Positions 46,724 through 53,209 of a stretch of 64,000 bases of DNA are shown here, piece after piece. The stretch covers positions 3,162,001 through 3,226,000 of the forward strand of contig NZ_JAMZEC010000001.1 in NCBI RefSeq assembly GCF_024172185.1, given 5' to 3'. The notes under the pieces are model-generated. The model ran no database searches. It saw only the letters and a program-made list of their open reading frames with translations, and had not been told where the DNA came from. Position 1 is the stretch's first letter. Every line of letters begins with the position of its first letter. Both the position numbers and the translations under genes were made by a program. This DNA comes from Nonomuraea roseoviolacea subsp. carminata. Its GTDB lineage: Bacteria > Actinomycetota > Actinomycetes > Streptosporangiales > Streptosporangiaceae.

Positions 46724-47815
46724 TCAGGGCTTGGTGGACAGGCCCGTGCAGGAGCGCAGCGCCCGCCAGTCGGCCACCGCCTGGGTCCGCGCGGAGCCGG
46801 TCATCGGCACGGGGACGCCGCCCTGGATGGTCGCCGGGGTCCACTGGTCCTTGAGCACCTTGCGGCCGTCGATGGTGAGGGTCAGCACTCCGGTGCGGCC
46901 GGTCGTGGCCGGGTTGGAGTTGTAGAAGACGAAGTTGCCCAGGCCGTAGCTGATGTACGAGTTGTCCAGGTAGCCCGCGCCGAGCAGGATGTGCGCGTGG
47001 CCGCCGACCACCACGTCCGCGCCCGCCTTGACCAGCTTGGGGGCCAGCGAGAGCTGCGCCGGGTTGGGGCACTTCTGCATCTCGGTGCCCCAGTGCAGGT
47101 GGACGATCACGGTGTCGGAGTTCTTGCGCGCCTGCCGCACGGCCCGCAGCAGGCGGTCCTCGTTCTTGGCCGAGGCGAGCCCGCCCTTGCTCGGCGTGGC
47201 CGTCCAGGAGGTGACGAACTCGGCGTCGAGCACCTGCGTGGCCCCGATGATCGACACGCGGTTGCCGTTGACCACCCTGCGGAACGGCCGGTACGCCTCG
47301 GTGTCGTTCGCCCCGATCCCCACCACGGGGAACTTCGACTTCTTGATGGCGGCCAGCGAGTCGGCCAGGCCGCTCTCCATGTAGTCCATGCCGTGGTTGT
47401 TGGCCATGGAGACCACGTCCACCCCGGCGGCCTTGAGCGCGGTGAAGGCGCTGGCGGGCGCGCGGAAGGTGAACTGCTTGCCCGGCGCCGGGGTGCCGCC
47501 CGTGGTGATGGCCGTCTCCAGGTTGACCATGGTCAGGTCGGCCTTGCGCAGCACGGACGCGATCGGCCCGAGCGCGGTGCCCGGGTTGTTGAGCCGGGGA
47601 CGCAGCCCTCCCTCGAAGTGGACGTCACCGCCGAAGGAGATGGTGAACGGGCTGCGCTCGCGAGTCGGGGTGGGGTCGGCCGCCGCGGGCTTGTCCAGGG
47701 CCTTCTTGCGCTGGGCGGTCGGCTGGGGGTCGGGCTCCGACGCGGCGCACGCGGCGGAGGCGGTGAGGGCTGCGGCGACGGCCACGGCCGCGGCGGCACG
47801 ACGGGGGAGTCTCAT
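46724..47815 (-). CDS. CapA-family (poly-gamma-glutamate synthesis-type) lipoprotein
   Basis: The 363-residue metallophosphatase-fold protein has an export signal with a lipobox-like ALTASAAC and the CapA core: ISFGGDVHFEGGLRPRL, MVNLETAITTGG, VSMANNHGMDYMESGLADSL, VIVHLHWGTEMQKCPNP and VVVGGHAHILLGAGYLDNSYISYGLGNFVFYN. The Asp/His/Asn positions form a binuclear metal site. No capBC genes are near, so it is an orphan CapA, probably a surface phosphoesterase-like protein. There is no clear ribosome site before the ATG. Confidence 0.88.
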   Translation of the reverse strand: MRLPRRAAAAVAVAAALTASAACAASEPDPQPTAQRKKALDKPAAADPTPTRERSPFTISFGGDVHFEGGLRPRLNNPGTALGPIASVLRKADLTMVNLETAITTGGTPAPGKQFTFRAPASAFTALKAAGVDVVSMANNHGMDYMESGLADSLAAIKKSKFPVVGIGANDTEAYRPFRRVVNGNRVSIIGATQVLDAEFVTSWTATPSKGGLASAKNEDRLLRAVRQARKNSDTVIVHLHWGTEMQKCPNPAQLSLAPKLVKAGADVVVGGHAHILLGAGYLDNSYISYGLGNFVFYNSNPATTGRTGVLTLTIDGRKVLKDQWTPATIQGGVPVPMTGSARTQAVADWRALRSCTGLSTKP

Positions 47816-47905
47816 TTGTCGCCACTTCTGCTTGATCCTGACATTCAGCCAATGAGCATGCCATGGGCGACGGACCGGCGCGCGCCGGTCAGACGGAGAA
47901 GACGG

Positions 47906-47945
47906 GGGTCAGCGGGACACGAGCCGGGTCAGCGGGACATGAGCC
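47906..47945 (-). repeat. 20-bp tandem repeat containing the XRE gene stop codon
   Basis: Units 47906-47925 and 47926-47945 differ by one base. The second holds the TGA of the XRE regulator (minus strand), and the first repeats it 20 bases downstream. Confidence 0.9.
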
Positions 47946-48771
47946 GGACGACGGCCTCGCGGCTGACGTCGTCCACGGGGGTGTAGACGATCATCCGGGT
48001 CTCCGGGGCCGCCGAGGAGCTGAAGCTGGCCGTGCTGAAGCGGAGCCTGCCCATCTCGGCGTGCTTGAAGGTCTTCTCGCGCGGGCCCGGCTCGGCCACG
48101 TCCTGGCGTGCCCACAGGCGGGCGAACTCGGGGCTCTCGCGGCTGAGCCGGCGCACGAAGTCCTGCCAGCACGGGTCGTCGGCGTGGCGGGTGTAGGCGC
48201 CGCGGAAGACGGCCACCGCGCGGGCCAGCTCCTTGTCGCGGTTGACCAGCACGCAGGCCAGGGGGGTCACGCAGCTCTGCCAGAGGGTGTTGCGCTCGCC
48301 GTCGGGCGCGCTCACCACCTCGGGGAACAGCGCCGCGTAGGCGGAGTTCCAGGCGAGCACGTCGGAGCGGCTGTTGACCAGGCAGGCGGGCATCGGGCAG
48401 AGCTGGTCGAGGATGGCCTGGAGCTGCGGGGTGACGCGCGTGGTGTCGCCGTTCGGCACGTCCGTGGAGTGCCCGGCCAGCCGGTAGAGGTGCTGCCACT
48501 CGGCGTTGTCGAGCCGGAGCGTGCGGGCGATGGAGTCGAGCACCTGGGCGCTGGCGTTGATGGGACGGCCCTGCTCCAGCCACGTGTACCAGGTGACGCC
48601 GACGCCGGCGAGCTGCGCGACCTCCTCGCGCCGCAGGCCGGGCGTGCGCCTGCGCGGGCCGGGGGCGAGCCGCACCATCTCGGGCGTGATCCGCTCGCGC
48701 CGCGTGCGCAGGAACGCCGCGAGGTCGCTCCGCTTGGCTTCCTTGGTGTCCTTGGTGCCCGCCATCGTCAT
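47929..48771 (-). CDS. XRE-family regulator with MmyB-like ligand-binding domain
   Basis: The 280-residue protein has an N-terminal HTH (LAAFLRTRRERI, TPGLRREEVAQLAGVGVTWYTWLEQGRPINASAQVLDSIARTLRL) and a PAS-like MmyB domain (PACLVNSRSDVLAWNSAYAALFPEV, RAYTRHADDPCWQDFVRRLSRESPEFARLWARQDVAEPG, KTFKHAEMGRLRFS) that binds fatty-acid-like ligands in characterised members. It is divergent from an MFS exporter gene with a dyad between, so it probably represses that exporter and responds to its substrate. An internal ATG two codons later is an alternative start. Confidence 0.92.
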   Translation of the reverse strand: MTMAGTKDTKEAKRSDLAAFLRTRRERITPEMVRLAPGPRRRTPGLRREEVAQLAGVGVTWYTWLEQGRPINASAQVLDSIARTLRLDNAEWQHLYRLAGHSTDVPNGDTTRVTPQLQAILDQLCPMPACLVNSRSDVLAWNSAYAALFPEVVSAPDGERNTLWQSCVTPLACVLVNRDKELARAVAVFRGAYTRHADDPCWQDFVRRLSRESPEFARLWARQDVAEPGPREKTFKHAEMGRLRFSTASFSSSAAPETRMIVYTPVDDVSREAVVRLMSR

Positions 48772-48817
48772 GTCTCCACTATGGGCCGTCGGTCAACGAT
48801 GATCCAGGTGGTGCCAG

Positions 48818-48848
48818 TACCAGTATAAAGAGGCTCTCGTTACTGGTA
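48818..48848. promoter_or_regulatory. Palindromic operator between the XRE and MFS genes
   Basis: TACCAGTA (48818-48825) and TACTGGTA (48841-48848) are perfect inverted copies 15 bases apart; a TATAAA lies in the spacer edge at 48824. The spacing and location suit a repressor covering the divergent promoters. Confidence 0.65.
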
Positions 48849-48872
48849 TCGGAATGCCCCCATCCTGGAATC

Positions 48873-50288
48873 ATGACCCGAACAGCCGTTTCCCCCTCCA
48901 CTCCGGCCGTACAGCAGCCGGAGCGGACCAGGGCCGGCGGCCTGCTCCTCACAGTCATCCTGGTGGGGCAGTTCCTGGCCATCCTCAACGTCAACATCGT
49001 CAACGTGGCCACCCCCACCATCCGGGCGGACCTGCACTCCTCCGGCGCGGGGCTGCAGATGATCGTGGCCGGTTACACCATTGTCTACGCCGTCCTGTTG
49101 ATCACCGGCGCCAGGGTCGGCGACCTGTTCGGCTACCGCAACGCCTTCCTGAGCGGTCTTGCCCTGTTCGCCCTCACCACGCTCGGCTCGGGCCTGGCGC
49201 CCTCCACCGGGTGGCTGGTCGCCTTCCGGCTGGCCCAGGGCGCCGGCGCGGCGCTGATGATGCCGCAGGTGATGACGCTCATCCAGCGCAACTACCAGGG
49301 CGCGGCCCGGGGCCGGGCGCTCGGCCTGTGGTCGGCCGTGATCAGCGGCGGCATCGTGGTCGGCCAGGCGCTCGGCGGCGTCCTGCTCGGGCTGGGCGCG
49401 GGCTGGCGGATCGTGTTCCTCGTGATGGTGCCGATCGCCCTGCTGCTGCTGGTCGTGGGCATGAAGGTGCTGCCGCCCGACGCCGGCGGCGCCCGGCGCG
49501 CCGGTCTCGACCCGGCCGGCCTGGTGACCTTGTCGGCGGCCGTGCTGCTGTTCGTGGTGCCGCTCGTGCTGGGCCGGGACCTGGGCTGGCCGCTCTGGGG
49601 CTGGATCTCCATGGGCCTCAGCGTGGTGATGTTCGTGGTGTTCGTCCGGGTCGAGCGCTGGGTGACCGCGCGGGGCGGCCGGCCGCTGGTCGACGCCTCG
49701 GTGCTGCGGGCCCCGGGCATGCGGCCCGGGCTGGGCGTCCTGCTGTTCGGGCCGGCGACCTGGGGCGCGTTCCTGTTCACCTCGGCCCTGCACCTCCAGG
49801 GCGAGCTGCACCTGACGCCGCTGGCCTCCGGCATGATGCTCGTGCCGTGCGCCCTCGCGTTCGCGCTGGTCGGCCTGGGCTGGCCGCGCCTGCCCGCGCG
49901 GCTGCAGTGCCGGTTGGTGCCGTTCGGGTACGTGGTGGCCGCGCCGGCGTACGTCGGCCTCGGCCTCGCGGCGGCGGGCGGCCTGCCGTACGCGGCCATG
50001 AGCGCCCTCATCGGCGCCGGGCTCGGCGTGCAGGTGGCCGTCACGAACCTGGCGACCGAGCAGGTCGCCGACGAGTACGCGGCGGACGCCAGCGGCGCGC
50101 TGCTGACCGTCATGCAGCTCGGCCAGGTCATCGGGGTCTCGACGGTCGGGACGCTGTTCGTCTCGCTCCAGGGCCACGCCTCGGCCTCGATGTCCACGGC
50201 GGCCGCGCTCGCGGGCCTGGCCGTCCTGGCCGGGATCAGCTCCCTCTTCCTCGTACGACGCCGCGCCACGGCCCCCGTCGTGTCGTAA
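48873..50288 (+). CDS. MFS transporter, DHA2 (14-TM drug:H+ antiporter) type
   Basis: The 471-residue permease has the DHA2 N-terminus (LLLTVILVGQFLAILNVNIVNVATPTIRADL), the motif A region (GARVGDLFGYRNAF), motif C-like GIVVGQALGGVLLG and about 13-14 TM helices. It likely exports a small hydrophobic compound with proton exchange. The XRE gene on the other strand is the probable regulator. A strong bidirectional hairpin follows its stop. Confidence 0.92.
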   Translation: MTRTAVSPSTPAVQQPERTRAGGLLLTVILVGQFLAILNVNIVNVATPTIRADLHSSGAGLQMIVAGYTIVYAVLLITGARVGDLFGYRNAFLSGLALFALTTLGSGLAPSTGWLVAFRLAQGAGAALMMPQVMTLIQRNYQGAARGRALGLWSAVISGGIVVGQALGGVLLGLGAGWRIVFLVMVPIALLLLVVGMKVLPPDAGGARRAGLDPAGLVTLSAAVLLFVVPLVLGRDLGWPLWGWISMGLSVVMFVVFVRVERWVTARGGRPLVDASVLRAPGMRPGLGVLLFGPATWGAFLFTSALHLQGELHLTPLASGMMLVPCALAFALVGLGWPRLPARLQCRLVPFGYVVAAPAYVGLGLAAAGGLPYAAMSALIGAGLGVQVAVTNLATEQVADEYAADASGALLTVMQLGQVIGVSTVGTLFVSLQGHASASMSTAAALAGLAVLAGISSLFLVRRRATAPVVS

Positions 50289-50311
50289 CCGCCGGGACCC
50301 CTGGTCGCGTA

Positions 50312-50357
50312 CGCGAAACGGCCCATGCCCCGCTCGACGGGGCACGGGCCGTTCGCG
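50312..50357. terminator. Bidirectional terminator between convergent MFS and DUF397 genes
   Basis: CGCGAAACGGCCCATGCCCCG pairs with CGGGGCACGGGCCGTTCGCG (one bulge and one mismatch) around CTCGA, giving a stem of about 20 bp. No T-run is present. Confidence 0.8.
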
Positions 50358-50411
50358 TGTCCGGGAACCTCAGCGGCGGGAGGCCCCGGCCCTACTCACC
50401 GGAGCCGTCGT

Positions 50412-50636
50412 TCACCTGCCAGCGCCGAGCGCCGTCAGGTCGAACTCGCCGCCGCGGACGCCCGCGGTGAAGGCGTCCCACTCCTCCGGCGTGAAGACCA
50501 GCACCGGACCGTCGTCGGTCTTGCTGTCCCGCAGCGCGACGTTGCCGTCGGCCAGCGGGGCGACCTCGACGCAGCCCGAGGAGCCCTGGCAGGAGCGGCT
50601 CTTGCGCCAGGGCAGTGTGGTGGTGTCGATGAACAT
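50412..50636 (-). CDS. DUF397 domain protein
   Basis: The 74-residue protein has the DUF397 pattern: WRKSRSCQGSSGCVEVAPLADGNVALRDSKTDDGPVLVFTPEEWDAFTAGVRGGEFDL. In Streptomyces, DUF397 proteins pair with an adjacent XRE/DUF5753 regulator and are thought to act as its antagonist, often in development (WhiJ/AbaA-type loci). The partner gene lies 53 bases upstream. GGGGAG precedes the ATG by 3 bases. Confidence 0.93.
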   Translation of the reverse strand: MFIDTTTLPWRKSRSCQGSSGCVEVAPLADGNVALRDSKTDDGPVLVFTPEEWDAFTAGVRGGEFDLTALGAGR

Positions 50637-50689
50637 CTTCTCCCCAGATGGGCGGAGAGGGCGCCTTTGCCCCCTCTTAGATCGTTGTG

Positions 50690-51553
50690 TCAAGGGCGCC
50701 ACTGCATCGCCCTGCGCTGGATGAGCACGCGGGATTCGTCCTCGTCCAAGGCATGTGAGGCGATGTCGTCGTACGCCGTCTCGTATCCGGCCACTCGCCA
50801 GCGGTCCTCGACGAACTGCGCCGTGTACAGGTGTTCCAGGTACACGACGTCGTCGAGCCCCACCGGGCGGAGATGGATGAACGCCCCCGTGCCGATCGGG
50901 TGGAAGCCCTCCAGAGCGAGCACGCGGACGCTGACCTGCGGGAGCATGGACATCTCCAGGAGATGCTCCATCTGAGCCCGCATCACCGAGGGCTCGCCGT
51001 ACCTGCGCATCAGGGCGGACTCGTCCAGGATGAAGCTCAGCATGGGCGGATCCGGCCGGTGCAGCACGGCCCGCTGCCGTTCCACACGCGCCTCGACCCG
51101 GCTGCGGACACCACCGTGTGTGATGCGGATGATGCCACGAGCCGCCTGGATGACCTCCCGGGCGTAGTCCTCAGTCTGAAGGAGGCCCGGCACCAACTGG
51201 GGTTCCCAGTTGCGCTCGCGTTCGGCCTCCGCCTCCAACCCGAGGAATCTTGTGTACTCCTCAGGCAGGACGTTTTGGTAATCCTCCCACCACCCTGGTT
51301 GGTCAGCGTCTCGCAACAGGCCGAAGAGTTCGTCAAGCTTCGCCTCGCCCGCGCGGTAGAGCTTGGCCATGGACTCGACGTCCTCGGCGCTGGGCATGGT
51401 CTTGGACGCTTCGATGCGGCTCACCTTGCTGGCCGACCAGCCGAGCTCCGCGGCCACCGCGGACCCGGTGAGCTTCTGGCGCTCGCGAAGGAAGCGAAGC
51501 TCCTGGCCGAGCCGGAGCCTGCGGACAGTCGGGCTGCCCTGGTGCGATGGCAC
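50690..51553 (-). CDS. XRE-family regulator with DUF5753 domain
   Basis: The 287-residue regulator has an N-terminal HTH (LGQELRFLRERQKLTGSAVAAELGWSASKVSRIEASKTMPSAEDVESMAKLY) and the DUF5753 domain (WWEDYQNVLPEEYTRFLGLEAEAERERNWEPQLVPGLLQTEDYAREVI, QRAVLHRPDPPMLSFILDESAL, FIHLRPVGLDDVVYLEHLYTAQFVED). The GTG start (PSHQGSPTV) is chosen because GAGGAGAG lies just upstream; the longer frame has a different composition. Together with the DUF397 gene it forms a standard actinomycete regulatory pair. Confidence 0.92.
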   Translation of the reverse strand: MPSHQGSPTVRRLRLGQELRFLRERQKLTGSAVAAELGWSASKVSRIEASKTMPSAEDVESMAKLYRAGEAKLDELFGLLRDADQPGWWEDYQNVLPEEYTRFLGLEAEAERERNWEPQLVPGLLQTEDYAREVIQAARGIIRITHGGVRSRVEARVERQRAVLHRPDPPMLSFILDESALMRRYGEPSVMRAQMEHLLEMSMLPQVSVRVLALEGFHPIGTGAFIHLRPVGLDDVVYLEHLYTAQFVEDRWRVAGYETAYDDIASHALDEDESRVLIQRRAMQWRP

Positions 51554-51641
51554 CGTCCACTCTCCTCGTCGGGAAGGAAGGTGTAACCGGGTGTGTCGTT
51601 TGGAAACCGGAGATGGGTGGACCGTTCGCCCAATCTTACCT

Positions 51642-51723
51642 TGCAAGTTGCATTCGTCACCGCACAACATCCCGCCGTATCTGCGTGACATCCCCAGTAC
51701 AGCGCGCTTCCGTGCAACTTGCA
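51642..51723. promoter_or_regulatory. Pair of inverted TGCAAGTTGCA elements upstream of the XRE/DUF5753 gene
   Basis: TGCAAGTTGCA (51642-51652) and its exact reverse complement TGCAACTTGCA (51713-51723) lie 60 bases apart in an AT-richer divergent region; further CTTGCGCAAG and CTTGCAAG palindromes follow near 51770-51785. They are candidate binding sites for the XRE regulator. Confidence 0.55.
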
Positions 51724-51846
51724 CCGCAATTGATTCGGCAAGGTGCGAAGAAATCTAAATCTTCTCTTGCGCAAGCTCTTGCAAGCAAGGAATGCCGGGA
51801 GGACCATCAAGGCCAGGAGGGAGATCGAGCGTACGAGGAGGCCGGG

Positions 51847-51993
51847 ATGACCACGACAAGCCCCGGCGCCGACTGCTCCCCCCGCACGATCACGCGCGGC
51901 CACGCGGGCCGCACCACCGGCAACGGCGCCGTCCCGGATCCGCAGATCTACGCCAGGGAGGCCGCTTGCCGAAAGGGTCCCGCAACCGTCTGA
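51847..51993 (+). CDS. Small hypothetical protein (48 aa)
   Basis: An AGGAGG site lies 6 bases before the ATG, and GC3 is high in the first 35 codons (TTTSPGADCSPRTITRGHAGRTTGNGAV). No similarity is recognised. It is first in a run of short genes leading to an integrative-element-like gene and may be a remnant. Confidence 0.35.
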   Translation: MTTTSPGADCSPRTITRGHAGRTTGNGAVPDPQIYAREAACRKGPATV

Positions 51994-52175
51994 GAGAACG
52001 CCGCGCACGCAGCTCCGCCCGGCCGTCCGCCACGAGCGCCGCTCATCCGAGCACAGGTCAGGGGAGCACCGAAGAGCCGGACCCAGGCCGGGCACCGGTC
52101 GCCGCACATGGGCTGCCACCCTGCGACGACGCGGTCACCAGCCTGCGGTCCGGCTTGAGAAGCCACCTCGAGTAA
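51966..52175 (+). CDS. Small hypothetical protein (69 aa), TTG start
   Basis: AGGGAGG is 5 bases before the TTG, and the frame overlaps the preceding small gene by 28 bases. Codon use is only moderately GC3-biased. The product (PKGSRNRLRERRARSS...) is basic then Ser/Pro-rich. It may not be a real gene. Confidence 0.25.
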   Translation: MPKGSRNRLRERRARSSARPSATSAAHPSTGQGSTEEPDPGRAPVAAHGLPPCDDAVTSLRSGLRSHLE

Positions 52176-52196
52176 TGCCGCGAAAGGGGGTCTTCT

Positions 52197-52412
52197 ATGT
52201 ACCCACAAGGTACCAAGGGACTCAGCCGAATCAAGTCCCGGATCCGGGAACTCATCGCCTGGGCCGACCGCGAGATCTGCATGGAGCCGGACGAGTTCGC
52301 CTACCGGCGGGGCTGGACCGTGAACCGCGCCGGGTTCGGCTGCCGCGTCTACCGTGACCCGCGCTTCGACCAGCTCACGCGTCCCGCCAAGGTGGCCGAG
52401 GAGGTGTCGTGA
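52197..52412 (+). CDS. Small conserved-looking protein of integrative-element type (71 aa)
   Basis: The protein reads MYPQGTKGLSRIKSRIRELIAWADREICMEPDEFAYRRGWTVNRAGFGCRVYRDPRFDQL. AAGGGGG lies 6 bases before the ATG. Similar short proteins with ADREI-x-MEPDEFAYRRGW occur, as I recall, in actinomycete integrative and conjugative elements next to the TraB gene. Its stop overlaps the start of the next gene (GTGA). No molecular role is known. Confidence 0.65.
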   Translation: MYPQGTKGLSRIKSRIRELIAWADREICMEPDEFAYRRGWTVNRAGFGCRVYRDPRFDQLTRPAKVAEEVS

Positions 52413-53062
52413 GCATGCCGCGCAACCCCCGCAACCAGATCTACCCCGCCAACGAGGACCTGCCCGCCGCGGGCCGCGGCCGGCTCCCGGCCCGGCTCTG
52501 GCGCTGGCGCACCGAGCTGCTGCTGCTCGCGCTGCTCGGCCTGGTCGCGCTCACGCTGCCGGCCGCGGTGCGCGGCGGCCACTGGACCCCGTACGCCGTG
52601 CTGGCCGGGGCGGTCTCCGCGCCGGCCGTCACCCGGACGGGCCGCAACTGGGCGGTGGCGCACTTCTGGTGCGTCGTCTCCCGCCACCGCCTCCAGCGGA
52701 CCTGTCTGGAGACGACCATGCACACCCGCTCCGGCCGGATTCCGCTGGTGCTGTGGATCACGCCGACGCGTACCGGCGAGAAGGCGCTGATCCTCACGAG
52801 GGCCGGCATCAGCGCCGCGGAGTTCGAGGCGTACGCGGAGGAGATCGCCGCGGCCTGCTGGGCGCGCGGCGCGAACGTCTACCGGCACCGCCGGTGGGCC
52901 CAGTTCGTGGTGGTCGAGGTCGTGCGGCGCGAGGAGCTGCCGGGCGCGCTGCCGCCCGGCCTGGAGCGCCTGTACGGCAGACGGGCCTGGGTCGCGCTCC
53001 GCGCCGACCTCGAGGAGCCGCCTGATCTCCTCCCTCGTCAACGGGCCCTGGCCGCCGCCTGA
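52409..53062 (+). CDS. Membrane protein of AICE/plasmid-transfer type
   Basis: The 217-residue protein has two TM helices (about 35-52, LLLLALLGLVALTLPAAV, and 58-72) and a cytosolic domain with FWCVVSRHRLQRTCLETTMHTRSGRIPLVLWITPTRTGEKALILTRAGISAAEFEAYAEEIAAACWARGANVYRHRRWAQFVVVEVVRR. I recall this block from proteins encoded upstream of the FtsK-like TraB of actinomycete integrative elements. TraB, integrase and replication genes are absent here, so this may be a relic. It is coupled to the preceding small gene. Confidence 0.7.
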   Translation: MSMPRNPRNQIYPANEDLPAAGRGRLPARLWRWRTELLLLALLGLVALTLPAAVRGGHWTPYAVLAGAVSAPAVTRTGRNWAVAHFWCVVSRHRLQRTCLETTMHTRSGRIPLVLWITPTRTGEKALILTRAGISAAEFEAYAEEIAAACWARGANVYRHRRWAQFVVVEVVRREELPGALPPGLERLYGRRAWVALRADLEEPPDLLPRQRALAAA

Positions 53063-53120
53063 CGCGGCGGAAGGTCCCATGAGCCCAGGGAGCGCCCACC
53101 GCGCCGGGCGTTCCCTGGCC

Positions 53121-53154
53121 GAAGCCCCGGAGATCGCGGGGGCTCCGGGGCTTC
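53121..53154 (+). terminator. Hairpin terminator after the AICE-like genes
   Basis: GAAGCCCCGGAG and CTCCGGGGCTTC form a perfect 12-bp stem with a 10-base loop. No T-run follows. Confidence 0.7.
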
Positions 53155-53209
53155 CCCGTCCGGTCGGCACGAGCCAAGATGAGTTCAGTCCACGAACCCA
53201 GGAGCGGCG

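Noticed and set aside
46724..47815. Poly-gamma-glutamate capsule locus.
   Set aside because: Only CapA is present; capB and capC homologues are absent, so capsule synthesis is not supported.
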